A DNA stretch of 64,000 nt from Magnetaquicoccus sp039908525 (GTDB lineage Bacteria; Pseudomonadota; Magnetococcia; Magnetococcales; Magnetaquicoccaceae), in contig JAMOAY010000015.1 in NCBI GenBank assembly GCA_039908525.1, forward strand, positions 22,934 to 86,933. Direction: 5' to 3'. Of the stretch, positions 18,207-27,338 are shown piece by piece. The notes below the pieces were generated by a model. It was not told the DNA's origin. It searched no databases and was given only the letters and a program-made list of their open reading frames with translations. The position numbers and the translations under genes were made by a program. The first letter of the stretch is position 1, and every line of letters starts with the position of its first letter.

Positions 18207-19031
18207 TCATGCCAGCACTTTTTTGCGTCTTTGGATGTTTTCCCGTTCCACATAGCTGACCAAAGAGTTGATGGTACGTGACGTTTGATGGTCGGCCACC
18301 AGGAACTGGGCACGAAAGATATGCTCCCCATCCTTGGGAAAAGAGCCCGCTATCACCGCATCCACCTCCACCTTGCCGTCCGGGAAGGTGATACTCATCG
18401 TGATCCTGGAATGGTCGGCAATCTTGGGGATGGCGCCCGTGGCACAGAAGGCGGCGCCACCCGAACTCAAGTCCCGAAACTGCGCCTCAAAGACGATGCC
18501 GGAAGGCCGGATGATGGTCGCCACGATCGGCATGCCGCGCAACACAGGAACCCTGACGGCCAAACGCTGTTGCGGCTTCTGGCGGATACTCTTGGGAAAA
18601 GCCAGGCGGATTTTACGCAGCGGGGTGATCTGTTCCAGGGTGGTGACACACTCGAGCAGATGGTACTGAGAGGCCAGCTCCAGACAAACCTCCTTGGCAT
18701 TGCGAATTTTCAGGTTGCCAATGGGGGGATCCAGGGGCGCCAGCAACAGGTAGCGCCCCTCTTCCAGGTAGGCACGACTTTCGAGCACCTCTCCCGCCTC
18801 GTTTTCCACCAGTTCCCATTCAAAATGGGAGTAGTACCAGAAAGAGGTGTTGCCCAACAACACCCGTACCGGAAACTTCCCCTCAAGCACCGAGAGCAAA
18901 ATGGGCCCCATCGCCGGGGTGGCGTGCGGCGAGGATTCTCTCGCCGTCGACGCCGCCGCAGGCGGATCTGCGGGCTTTTTTTTGAAAAAGCCGAAGAGTC
19001 CTTTTTCTGCTTTGCTGTCTGCTTCCGCCAT
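18207..19031 (-). CDS. PilZ-domain protein, copy 2 (canonical motifs)
   Basis: 274 residues with the same plan as copy 1: GLFGFFKKK near the N-terminus, a middle domain with LLLAPLDPPIGNLKIRN, then PilZ with QRLAVR (RxxxR) and RDLSSGGAAF (DxSxxG). Both c-di-GMP-binding motifs are intact. The middle domain, conserved between the two copies, may be a YcgR-N-like partner domain, but I do not recognise it with confidence. The gap to copy 1 is 92 bases. No flagellar, cellulose or alginate genes lie nearby to indicate the target. Confidence 0.85.
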   Translation of the reverse strand: MAEADSKAEKGLFGFFKKKPADPPAAASTARESSPHATPAMGPILLSVLEGKFPVRVLLGNTSFWYYSHFEWELVENEAGEVLESRAYLEEGRYLLLAPLDPPIGNLKIRNAKEVCLELASQYHLLECVTTLEQITPLRKIRLAFPKSIRQKPQQRLAVRVPVLRGMPIVATIIRPSGIVFEAQFRDLSSGGAAFCATGAIPKIADHSRITMSITFPDGKVEVDAVIAGSFPKDGEHIFRAQFLVADHQTSRTINSLVSYVERENIQRRKKVLA

Positions 19032-19131
19032 AACGCCTCAATCTGTGCCCTTGATCCAATCGGCACCGCCCCGCCGAATGCCCACCCCACACCCGCTGTC
19101 CCACGGGCACCCATGCCACTCCATCCCTGCG

Positions 19132-20136
19132 TCACCCGGCCTCTTCACACCGCTCCACCTCAAACCCGGCATCGACAATCATGCGCATGACCTCCTCTGT
19201 ACTCTGTCCGCCGACATTCAGGTAACCGGCACTGAAAAGGGCGTTGGCCGGATAGAGCAGCAAGGGGGAGAGAGAACGCACATGCACCTCGCGCCCGCCC
19301 GCCGCCCGCAACTCGGCATCGGGGTTGGCAAAACGGAACAGGCACATGATGCGCAGACACTGTTCCGGGGTCATGGCCGGTTCCACCACCCCCAGGCGGT
19401 TGCCGGGGATATGCACGTAAAAATTGATCGGAATGGAGCGGGCTTGCAGTTGTCGCAACGTGTTGGCCACCTGCCACAGATCCGCAGCGGACTCGCCCAT
19501 GCCGACGATTAGGCCACTGCACACCTCCAGCCCCACGCTGCGCGCAGCCTGCAAGGTGGCCAGCCGATCCTGATAGGTGTGGGTATGACAAATAGCACCG
19601 TAGTGCCCTTCGGCCGTATTCAGGTTGTGGTTGTAACGGTCCAGGCCAGCCTCCCTCAGGGTCGTGGCCATGCCCTGATCGATAAACCCGGCCGACAGAC
19701 AGACCTCCAGAGGCCAAGTAGCCTTGATGCGCCGCACCAGGGCGGCCATCCGGGCCAACCGATCCGGGTTGGGACCGCGCCCGGACAACACCATGCAGTA
19801 CCGATAGGCTCCAGCCTGACAGGCCCGCTCGGCATCGGTCAGAATCTCCTCGTCGGACTTGATGCGGTATGTGTTGATCGGCGCCTCGCTGTCCACCGCC
19901 TGCGCGCAATAGTGGCAGTCTTCGGGGCAGAAACCGTTTTGCACATTGTTCAGGATCTGTACCCGTACCCGACGGCCAAAATGGTGGCGTCTGACCTGAA
20001 ACGCAGCCTGCAACAGGGACAACAACTCCAGGCTGTCATCCTGCAACAGGCGCAGCCCATCCTCCTGCGCCAGGGCGACACCGCTCAGGGCATCCTCCGC
20101 CAAACGCTGATAAAAATGATGGTCACTGCGGGTCAT
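19132..20136 (-). CDS. bioB: Biotin synthase
   Basis: Radical SAM enzyme that inserts sulfur into dethiobiotin, the last step of biotin synthesis. 334 residues. The 4Fe-4S motif CPEDCHYC lies near residue 70, followed by the family features YRIKSDEEIL, NHNLNTAEGHYG and GLIVGMGES. The start at 20136 (MTRSDHHFYQ) has GGGGAG 8 bases upstream; an open extension to 20226 is unlikely to be translated. A TATACT -10-like box lies at 20210-20215 on this strand, but I could not find a convincing -35. bioD is 24 kb away and no bioF, bioA or bioC is in the window, so the pathway is scattered. Confidence 0.96.
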   Translation of the reverse strand: MTRSDHHFYQRLAEDALSGVALAQEDGLRLLQDDSLELLSLLQAAFQVRRHHFGRRVRVQILNNVQNGFCPEDCHYCAQAVDSEAPINTYRIKSDEEILTDAERACQAGAYRYCMVLSGRGPNPDRLARMAALVRRIKATWPLEVCLSAGFIDQGMATTLREAGLDRYNHNLNTAEGHYGAICHTHTYQDRLATLQAARSVGLEVCSGLIVGMGESAADLWQVANTLRQLQARSIPINFYVHIPGNRLGVVEPAMTPEQCLRIMCLFRFANPDAELRAAGGREVHVRSLSPLLLYPANALFSAGYLNVGGQSTEEVMRMIVDAGFEVERCEEAG

Positions 20137-20417
20137 CACACGGGTCTCCCCATCACCACGATGAAGCGGACAGATCTCCTCGCTGTCCGGCAGAACGCCT
20201 CTCGGAACAAGTATACACCCTGCCAAGAGATCATGAACGGATTTTTATCGCACAAGCATCGCACAAAGCAAAACCGGTACCAGATCTCCAGATCCTGAAG
20301 CGGTGCTGCAAAAAGGTTCTCGGCGCCTTAAACGGCATTGCAAATTCCCCGCACATGTTCTACCGTGACCCCATCCTTGAATTTTCTTTTAAAAAACCGT
20401 TGAAAAGACACCCCGTC

Positions 20418-22382
20418 ATGTGGATTGAGATCGGCCATTTCGCCGCCATTATCGCCTTTTTGCTGGCCGTCACCCAGACCGGCACCGCGTTGGCCGGGGT
20501 CACACTGGCCAGACCGGCCTGGGTGCGTGCCGGGGAGCGTTCCGCCTACACCGCCTTCGCCCTGCTCACTCTGGCGGGAGGCACGGTGGTTGCGTCCTTT
20601 CTCTCCCACGATTTTTCCGTCCGCTATGTTGCGGAACACGCCTCCCTGGATCTGCCCGTCTTCTATCTGGCCACCGCCCTGTGGGGTGGACATGAGGGTT
20701 CCCTGCTGCTCTGGGCCTGGCTGCTCGCCCTCTTCAATGCCGTGGCCGTCTGGCGCCATTGGGCAACCCACGCCCGTTCCATGCCCTGGATCCTGGCCAT
20801 CCTCGGCGCCGTACTGGCCGGCTTCTTGACCTTGATCCTCTTTCTCTCCAGTCCGTTTGACCGCCTGATTCCGGCGCCGGCCAACGGGCGGGATCTCAAT
20901 CCCATGCTGCAGGACCCGGGCATGGTGTTTCATCCGCCATTCCTCTACATGGGCTATGTCGGCTTTGCCATCCCCTACGCCTTTGCCATGGCCGCCCTGA
21001 TCACCGGGCAAACCGGCGAAGAGTGGATCCTCGCCACCCGCCGCTGGATCCTGTTCGCCTGGCTCACCCTGACCATCGGCATCGTGTTTGGCAGCTACTG
21101 GGCCTATTACGTGCTGGGATGGGGCGGCTACTGGGCCTGGGATCCGGTGGAAAACGCCTCGTTCATGCCCTGGCTGACCGCCACCGCGCTCCTCCACTCG
21201 GTGATGGTGCAGGAGCGGCGGGGAATGTTCAAAACCTGGAACCTTTTTCTGATCATCACCACCTTTGCCCTCTCGCTGTTGGGCACCTTTCTGGTGCGCT
21301 CCGGGGTTCTCTCCTCGGTCCACTCCTTCGCCAGTGACCCGGCACGCGGGGTCTATATCCTCCTGTTCATGAGCCTGGTGTTGCTCTTCTCCTTCGGCAT
21401 GCTGGTGGCACGCTCCCGTTCCCTGCGCACGGAGATCCATCTGGAAAGCGCCCTCTCCAAGGAGTCGGCCTTTCTGTTCAACAATCTCCTGCTGCTGGTC
21501 GCCGCCTTGACCGTCCTGCTCGGCACCCTGTACCCCCTGGCCATCGAAACCCTCACCGACAGCAAGGTATCGGTGGGTGCACCCTACTACAACAAGGTCT
21601 TCATCCCCATCATGCTGGGCATCCTGCTGTTGATGGGCGTTGGCCCTCTGGTCGCCTGGCGTCGCACTTTGTCAACCCGACTGCGCCGGGAGTTGCCGCT
21701 GCCCATCCTGCTGGGGGTGGGTGGGCTGCTGTGCGCCCTCTGGCTGCCGGTACCCCACCTCTACGGGTTGATCGCCGCCGGGTTGCTGCTGTTTGTCATC
21801 GGCACCCACGGCATGGATATCGTCCGCAGCGTTCGTGCCCGCCTGGCAGCCCGCCGCACGGGACCGGGAAGCGGCGGAGAAGAGACCCCTCTCACCGCCC
21901 TGTGGCACCTGCTTGTGCGCAACAAAAGGCGCTACGGGGGCATGCTGGTCCATCTGGGCATCGTGGTCATGAGTATGGGTTTTATCGGTTCAGGGCTCTT
22001 CCAGCAAGAGCTGGATCTGCTCCTCTCCCCCGGCGACACGGTCAAACTGGGGGATTGGCGCCTGACCCTGGAGTCGATGGGCAATGCTGCCAAACACAAC
22101 TGGACCGCTGTGGAGGCCGTCGTGCGGGCGGAGCGCGACGGGCAGAAGATCACCCTGCGCCCGCAAAAGCGGACCTATAAAAGCGGCCAACCGATCACCG
22201 AAGCGGCCATCCACAGCACATGGCGCGAAGATCTTTATGTCGTGCTGGGGGAGGCCGTGCAGGAAAGAGGTTGGAATTTCCGCATCTATCGCACACCGTT
22301 GGTGATCTGGATCTGGTGGGGGGCGTGTCTGATGGCCATCGGAGCCGCCTTTGCCCTGTTGCAGGGGAGGCGCCCGTCATGA
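20418..22382 (+). CDS. ccmF: Cytochrome c maturation haem lyase subunit CcmF
   Basis: 654 residues, polytopic membrane protein that attaches haem to apocytochrome c in system I, working with CcmH. The haem-handling WWD-type motif is present (WGGYWAWDPVENASFMPW), and conserved stretches such as ALWGGHEGSLLLWAW, DPGMVFHPPFLYMGY and GTFLVRSGVLSSVHSFA are clear. The length is as usual for the family. The ATG at 20418 is chosen because the first membrane helix follows at once; an in-frame ATG at 20355 is possible. It is the first gene of ccmF-ccmG-ccmH, with its stop overlapping ccmG by ATGA. ccmABCDE and ccmI are not in this window. Confidence 0.96.
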   Translation: MWIEIGHFAAIIAFLLAVTQTGTALAGVTLARPAWVRAGERSAYTAFALLTLAGGTVVASFLSHDFSVRYVAEHASLDLPVFYLATALWGGHEGSLLLWAWLLALFNAVAVWRHWATHARSMPWILAILGAVLAGFLTLILFLSSPFDRLIPAPANGRDLNPMLQDPGMVFHPPFLYMGYVGFAIPYAFAMAALITGQTGEEWILATRRWILFAWLTLTIGIVFGSYWAYYVLGWGGYWAWDPVENASFMPWLTATALLHSVMVQERRGMFKTWNLFLIITTFALSLLGTFLVRSGVLSSVHSFASDPARGVYILLFMSLVLLFSFGMLVARSRSLRTEIHLESALSKESAFLFNNLLLLVAALTVLLGTLYPLAIETLTDSKVSVGAPYYNKVFIPIMLGILLLMGVGPLVAWRRTLSTRLRRELPLPILLGVGGLLCALWLPVPHLYGLIAAGLLLFVIGTHGMDIVRSVRARLAARRTGPGSGGEETPLTALWHLLVRNKRRYGGMLVHLGIVVMSMGFIGSGLFQQELDLLLSPGDTVKLGDWRLTLESMGNAAKHNWTAVEAVVRAERDGQKITLRPQKRTYKSGQPITEAAIHSTWREDLYVVLGEAVQERGWNFRIYRTPLVIWIWWGACLMAIGAAFALLQGRRPS

Positions 22383-22930
22383 AATATCTCTGGCAGGGCA
22401 TCCTGTTGCTGACGGTCATCGCCATTCTGGCCCTGTTCGCTCTGGGATTGCACAACGATCCCAAAATCATCCCTTCGCCTCTGGTCAATCGTCCAGCCCC
22501 CCCCTTCGCCACCCTGGATCTGGAAGGCAAGCCGATCAGCCTGGCAGAGCAGCAAGGCAAGTGGGTGCTGGTCAACTTCTGGGGCTCCTGGTGTGTCAGT
22601 TGCGTGGCCGAACACCCCTATCTGATCGCACTGGCCAACAAGACCCGCTCTCGCAGCGATTTTGTCATCCTCGGCGTCGATTTCAAAGATACCGAGCAGG
22701 GGGCCAAACAGTTTCTGGCCCGACATGGCGACCCCGGCTATCGCCACGCCTTCGACCCGAAGCAAAAGATCGCCATCGACTGGGGGGTGTATGGTGCACC
22801 GGAGTCCTATCTGGTGGACCCCCAGGGCAGGATACGCCTCAAACAGACCGGTCCCCTCCATGCGGGCTGGTTCGAACAGGTCGCCCTGCCCCTCATGCAG
22901 GCCGAAAAGCCACAGGCAGGCAGCCCATGA
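22379..22930 (+). CDS. ccmG: Thiol:disulfide interchange protein CcmG/DsbE
   Basis: 183 residues. One N-terminal membrane anchor (YLWQGILLLTVIAILALFAL), then a periplasmic thioredoxin-fold domain. The active site is WCVSC in NFWGSWCVSCVAEHP, and the family-typical GVYGAPESYLVD follows. It reduces the apocytochrome CXXCH cysteines or CcmH before haem attachment. Start and stop both overlap the neighbouring ccm genes by four bases (ATGA), indicating translational coupling. Confidence 0.95.
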   Translation: MKYLWQGILLLTVIAILALFALGLHNDPKIIPSPLVNRPAPPFATLDLEGKPISLAEQQGKWVLVNFWGSWCVSCVAEHPYLIALANKTRSRSDFVILGVDFKDTEQGAKQFLARHGDPGYRHAFDPKQKIAIDWGVYGAPESYLVDPQGRIRLKQTGPLHAGWFEQVALPLMQAEKPQAGSP

Positions 22931-23403
22931 TCCGTCGTCTCCTCTTTGCTGTTCTGTTGACACTCCTCTTCTCTCTTGCCATCCCCGCCCAGGCGGCACA
23001 GAGGGAGGAGGATCCCGGCGAGTCCCTGGTCAGAAAGATTGCCAAAGATCTCCGCTGCGCCGTTTGCCAGAATCAATCCCTCTATGAATCCAATGCGGAT
23101 CTCGCCAAAGACATGCTGGTTGTCATTCGCGACAAGGTGCAGGCCGGCGAGAGCGAAGCGGCCATACGCGACTATTTTTTCCAACGCTATGGAGATTACA
23201 TCTACCTGGAACCCACCGGGTCGGGCACCAACAGACTGTTGTGGCTGGTACCGGTGCTGGGGGTGCTGATCGGGGGTGCGGGATTGTGGGCCGCCATCCA
23301 CCGCTGGAAGCGCCCGCCGGCCACCGTCGCAGAGGGCGCCCCGGAGCTCACAGAGGCGGTCAAAACACGCATTCAGCAGGCGTTGGACCGCGTGGATGTC
23401 TGA
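22927..23403 (+). CDS. ccmH: Cytochrome c maturation protein CcmH (CycL-like)
   Basis: 158 residues. A signal peptide (LLFAVLLTLLFSLAIPAQA) is followed by the conserved LRCAVCQNQSLYESNADLAKDM carrying the redox CxxC, and one C-terminal membrane helix (LLWLVPVLGVLIGGAGLWAA). It handles apocytochrome c thiols for CcmF. It is the short CcmH type without the C-terminal TPR (CcmI) domain of E. coli CcmH. It is the last gene of the ccmFGH unit and ends 36 bases from the convergent gyrB. Confidence 0.95.
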   Translation: MIRRLLFAVLLTLLFSLAIPAQAAQREEDPGESLVRKIAKDLRCAVCQNQSLYESNADLAKDMLVVIRDKVQAGESEAAIRDYFFQRYGDYIYLEPTGSGTNRLLWLVPVLGVLIGGAGLWAAIHRWKRPPATVAEGAPELTEAVKTRIQQALDRVDV

Positions 23404-23439
23404 GCAGGATGGATCCCGCTTGAAATCCCTTGGGCGCGC

Positions 23440-25884
23440 CTACACATCCAGGTTGACCACGTTCAAGGCGTTATCCTGGATAAAATCCCGCCTTGGCTCC
23501 ACCGCATCCCCCATGAGGGTGGTAAAAACCAGATCCGCCTCGACGGCATCCTCCACCCGCACCTTCATCAGGGTCCGCTGTGCCGGGTCCATGGTGGTCT
23601 CCCACAACTGCTCCGGGTTCATCTCACCCAACCCTTTGTAGCGCTGGATGCTCTGCCCCTTGCGCCCCTCCGCCATGACCCAGTCCAACAGCGCCTCCAT
23701 GCCGGAGATGGCAACCTCCCGACTCCCCTTGCGGAAGACCGGTCGGGCGCCCAGACGGTCACGCACCCGACCGACCCGCTCCAGCATCTCCCGGTATTCG
23801 GGCGAACGGGTCAACCGGGTATCCAGCACGGTCTGGTTGGGTACGCCGTGAATGGTCCGCACCACATGAATGGCCTCGGCGCCTACCTCCGCATCATGCA
23901 CCACCAGCAACTGCACCCGTTCCGACTCCCCCTTGGCCTGGGACAAAGCCAGGCGCAACCGCTCCCCCGCCGCATTGGCCGCCTCGCTCTCCTCCAGGGT
24001 CTCCGGGCGGATACCCACCTCCTCCACAGCCACCATCAAGACCAGGCGGTCATACTGGCGCGCCATGCGGTTGAGCACAGCGACGTAGCGCTGGCACTCA
24101 CGCACCATGTTGACCAGCAACAACGGCTCCGCACTCTCCCCGGTCTCCCCCGCCAGCGTGACCCCCTCCAGACCGTGGAGCATCAACAGTTCGTGAAGGG
24201 CCTCCTCATCCTTGAGATAATGGACCGTTTTGCCACGCATCATCCGATACAGGGGCGGCTGGGCAATGTACAGATGGCCGCGGGCCACAATATCGGGAAA
24301 CTGCCGGTAGAAAAAGGTCAACAACAAGGTGCGAATGTGCGCCCCATCCACATCGGCATCGGTCATGATGATGATGTGGTGATAGCGCAATTTGTTGATG
24401 TCATACTCTTCGCTGCCGATACCGGTGCCCAGGGCGGTGATCAGGGTACCCACCTCCGCCGAGGAGATCATTTTGTCAAAACGGGCCTTCTCCACGTTGA
24501 GAATTTTGCCCTTGAGGGGCAAGACCGCCTGGTTTTTGCGGTTGCGCGCCTGTTTGGCGGAACCGCCTGCCGAGTCCCCCTCCACCAGATAGAGTTCACA
24601 CAGCGCGGGATCCTTCTCCTGACAGTCGGCCAGTTTACCCGGCAGGGAGGAGATGTCCAGGGCACTTTTGCGCCGGGTCAACTCACGGGCCTTGCGGGCC
24701 GCCTCCCGGGCCGTGGCCGCCTCCAGGGTCTTGGCGGCAATCTGTTTGGCATGCTGAGGATTCTCTTCAAAATAGGTGGCCAATTGGTCACCCACAATCG
24801 ACTCCACGGCGGTGCGCACCTCGGAAGAGACCAGTTTTTCCTTGGTTTGGGAGGAGAATTTGGGATCGGGCAGTTTGACCGAGATGACCGCCGTCAACCC
24901 TTCACGGCAATCCTCGCCCGCCATGGCGATCTTCTCTTTCTTGCCCACGTTCGAGGCGACGAGATAGTTGTTGAGGGTACGGGTCAGAGCCGCCCGGAAA
25001 CCGGCCAGATGGGTACCCCCGTCCCGCTGGGGGATGTTGTTGGTGTAGCAGAAAACACTCTCTTGATAGGAGTCGTTCCACTGCATGGCCACATCCAGAT
25101 GGACCGGCCCCCTGTCATCGGTAAAACAGATGGGCGGCGCGTGCAACGGAGTGCGGGCCTTGTTCAGGTGCTCGACGAACGAGCGGATGCCCCCCTCATA
25201 GTGAAAATGGTGGCTCTTGCCGCTGATATCTTCGCGAATATGGATATGAACGCCATTGTTGAGAAAAGAGAGCTCCCGCAACCGTTGCGACAGGGTATCG
25301 AAGGAGAACTCGGTCGAGGTGAAAACCGCCCGGCTGGGCAGAAAGGTGATCTCCGTTCCGGTTGCGGCGGTATCCCCCGTGATACGGATATCGCTCACCG
25401 GGTTGCCATCCCGATACTCCTGGGTCCAGACATGACCGCCGCGGCGCACCGTCAGCAACAACCGTTCCGAGAGGGCATTGACCACCGACACCCCCACCCC
25501 ATGCAGACCGCCGGAGACCTTGTAGGAGTTCTGATTGAATTTGCCCCCGGCATGCAGCACCGTCATCACCACCTCGGCGGCCGATTTGCCCTCCTCCTCG
25601 TGCATCTCGGTGGGGATGCCCCGCCCATTGTCGCACACGGTGGCCGAACCATCGCTGTGCAGGGTCACGTCGATGCGGTTGCAATAGCCGGCCAGGGATT
25701 CATCGATGGCGTTGTCCACCACCTCGAAGACCATGTGGTGCAGGCCGGAACCGTCATCGGTGTCGCCAATGTACATGCCGGGACGCTTGCGCACCGCGTC
25801 CAGCCCTTTGAGCACCTCGATACTGCCCGCTCCATAGCTGTCGGCTCCGTTACCGTTTGCTGCCTCGTTGCCCGGCATGTTCAT
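23440..25884 (-). CDS. gyrB: DNA gyrase subunit B
   Basis: ATPase subunit of gyrase, 814 residues. The GHKL ATPase has IEVLKGLDAVRKRPGMYIG, VVDNAIDE and SGGLHGVGVSVVNALS. The TOPRIM domain has LVEGDSAGGSAKQ and the metal motif DADVDGAHIRTL, and the C-terminal QRYKGLGEMNPEQLW is intact. The TOPRIM region carries the roughly 170-residue insertion typical of Gram-negative GyrB. GGAG lies 8 bases before the ATG at 25884. It is not beside dnaA, dnaN or recF here; recF is 23 kb away. Confidence 0.98.
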   Translation of the reverse strand: MNMPGNEAANGNGADSYGAGSIEVLKGLDAVRKRPGMYIGDTDDGSGLHHMVFEVVDNAIDESLAGYCNRIDVTLHSDGSATVCDNGRGIPTEMHEEEGKSAAEVVMTVLHAGGKFNQNSYKVSGGLHGVGVSVVNALSERLLLTVRRGGHVWTQEYRDGNPVSDIRITGDTAATGTEITFLPSRAVFTSTEFSFDTLSQRLRELSFLNNGVHIHIREDISGKSHHFHYEGGIRSFVEHLNKARTPLHAPPICFTDDRGPVHLDVAMQWNDSYQESVFCYTNNIPQRDGGTHLAGFRAALTRTLNNYLVASNVGKKEKIAMAGEDCREGLTAVISVKLPDPKFSSQTKEKLVSSEVRTAVESIVGDQLATYFEENPQHAKQIAAKTLEAATAREAARKARELTRRKSALDISSLPGKLADCQEKDPALCELYLVEGDSAGGSAKQARNRKNQAVLPLKGKILNVEKARFDKMISSAEVGTLITALGTGIGSEEYDINKLRYHHIIIMTDADVDGAHIRTLLLTFFYRQFPDIVARGHLYIAQPPLYRMMRGKTVHYLKDEEALHELLMLHGLEGVTLAGETGESAEPLLLVNMVRECQRYVAVLNRMARQYDRLVLMVAVEEVGIRPETLEESEAANAAGERLRLALSQAKGESERVQLLVVHDAEVGAEAIHVVRTIHGVPNQTVLDTRLTRSPEYREMLERVGRVRDRLGARPVFRKGSREVAISGMEALLDWVMAEGRKGQSIQRYKGLGEMNPEQLWETTMDPAQRTLMKVRVEDAVEADLVFTTLMGDAVEPRRDFIQDNALNVVNLDV

Positions 25885-25986
25885 CTGTATTGCTCCGCAG
25901 GGTGATTCAGGGATCCAGAGGGGGAAGGATAGGCCTTGTGCCGTCCTTTGTCAATTGACGGACTCTTGCACAACATTTTGTATTCG

Positions 25987-26012
25987 GAAGAGAAAATCTC
26001 CCCCAAACCCCG
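25987..26012. repeat. Palindromic intergenic element, copy C (imperfect)
   Basis: On the minus strand this reads GGGGTTTGGGGGAGAT followed by TTTCTCTTCC. Its left half closely matches copies B and D, including a preceding GTAC/GTAT, but the right half of the stem is decayed. It lies between the end of the Nudix gene and the start of gyrB. Confidence 0.45.
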
Positions 26013-26014
26013 TA

Positions 26015-26917
26015 CTACTTTGATTCTGTCCTGCCGTCTGCCGGGGCAAACAGTCGCTCGCACTGTGACGGAGCGAGTTGCTCCAGACAGGTCATGACGC
26101 CGTCGAACAGTTCAGGCGCAGAACAACCTTCTTTCCCAACAGCATGCCCCCCGGCGCCCAACGCCAGCCAGACCAACACATGCACCATACCGGACGGCAC
26201 CCAGCGATGCCCCGCATACGCACCCCGTCCCAACAGCAGATCCTCCAGATGAGCCAACGGCACCCGCAACGCACGGCCTTCCCAGGAGTCCTGCATCGTC
26301 AGCAACGCCTGCCCCGTCACCTGCACATCGAGAAAACCCAACAAAAAAAATCCGGTCCGGAACTCGGCGGCCACCAGAAGCGGGGTGGCGCCGGACAACT
26401 GCACCGCCAACCCTGTCTCCTCCGCCACCTCCCGGACAATGGTCTGCGCCGGGGTTTCATCGCACGTCCGCCCGTCCACGGTTGGGCAAACGGCGCCTCC
26501 GATGATATGCAATCCCCCCGGATAGGTGTCCGAGCGCGGACTTCTGCGGTGTACGATCAACTCCCCGCTCTGCGCACAACACAACACCCCGCTGGCGCTG
26601 AGCACATACTCCCCGGCCAACGCCCCCACCGTGTTGCCAATCTGTCCCGCCTGCCGCCGTCTTTTGACACAGGCATAATCGGCCTCCCAGTACTCGAACA
26701 GGGCATACGGAGGCCGGGGATCACGGATGAGGGCATGCCGATCGTTGATGGGCGGCAGAGGCTCACCCGGATAGGCCGTGGCCTGGAACGGCGGCGCGTC
26801 GGCAGCCCGGCGCAGGAGGGGAACGGCATCCGCAAGGGCAAGCAGACGCACCTCCCGCAATCTGTCCGCAAAAAACCGATTGATTCTTGAGCCAATGAAG
26901 GCCCTGTCCCACGGCAT
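26015..26917 (-). CDS. Nudix hydrolase-family protein
   Basis: 300 residues. The C-terminal half carries a Nudix box (ETPAQTIVREVAEETGL with the REVxEE core), preceded by GGLHIIGGAV. Nudix enzymes hydrolyse nucleoside diphosphates linked to another group; the substrate is not apparent. The first about 120 residues have no motif I recognise. The ATG at 26917 (MPWDRAF) has GGAG 5 bases upstream and is preferred over the open frame from 27004. Upstream lies a spacer of about 420 bases, and gyrB follows 130 bases downstream on the same strand. Confidence 0.8.
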   Translation of the reverse strand: MPWDRAFIGSRINRFFADRLREVRLLALADAVPLLRRAADAPPFQATAYPGEPLPPINDRHALIRDPRPPYALFEYWEADYACVKRRRQAGQIGNTVGALAGEYVLSASGVLCCAQSGELIVHRRSPRSDTYPGGLHIIGGAVCPTVDGRTCDETPAQTIVREVAEETGLAVQLSGATPLLVAAEFRTGFFLLGFLDVQVTGQALLTMQDSWEGRALRVPLAHLEDLLLGRGAYAGHRWVPSGMVHVLVWLALGAGGHAVGKEGCSAPELFDGVMTCLEQLAPSQCERLFAPADGRTESK

Positions 26918-27022
26918 GGCATCTCCGCAACGGCTGCAAAAACAAAACCCCTGCCCCCGGCACGAAACCATCGAACCGGGGACAGGGGCCATATTACCCC
27001 ACACAACAACACAGAAAAGAGG

Positions 27023-27226
27023 TCAGACCTGATTCCGGGTCAACGCCTTGGCAAACACCGACGAGAAATCCACCCCCTCCCCGTCTCGCTCCCGGTGACT
27101 CTCCTGGGCAGAACGATCGGTGGTCTGGCTGCGCACACCCGCGCTGGGCTCCACCACCTGACGGGGCAGCGGCCTGCCCACCTGATGATAGAAATAAACC
27201 AATTCGGGACAACTGATGCTGAGCAT
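27023..27226 (-). CDS. Possible small protein of unknown function (67 aa)
   Basis: Open frame from ATG (MLSISCPELVYFYHQ) in the 420-base spacer between the EF-G gene and the Nudix gene. No domain is recognised; the second half is hydrophilic. A TTGACT hexamer lies upstream on this strand at 27293-27298 with a weak AACAAT 18 bases later, so transcription is possible. The ribosome binding site is poor (AGG about 12 bases upstream). It is offered only because it would explain an otherwise empty spacer. Confidence 0.3.
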   Translation of the reverse strand: MLSISCPELVYFYHQVGRPLPRQVVEPSAGVRSQTTDRSAQESHRERDGEGVDFSSVFAKALTRNQV

Positions 27227-27305
27227 GGCCTGACGCTACCTGCGAGGGTTGAATTGCTACCGTGTTATATAATTGTTCGGCTTTTATTCCCTCCGAGTCA
27301 AGCAC

Positions 27306-27330
27306 TTTTTTGTGCGTTGCACAAAAAAAA
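27306..27330. repeat. Hairpin GTGC-GTT-GCAC flanked by T6 and A8
   Basis: A symmetrical stem in which the T-run precedes and the A-run follows the GTGC/GCAC core on the plus strand. It sits just beyond the stop of the EF-G gene and would form in RNA from either strand. With no U-run after the stem it is not a standard intrinsic terminator. Confidence 0.4.
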
Positions 27331-27338
27331 TTTCCGCC

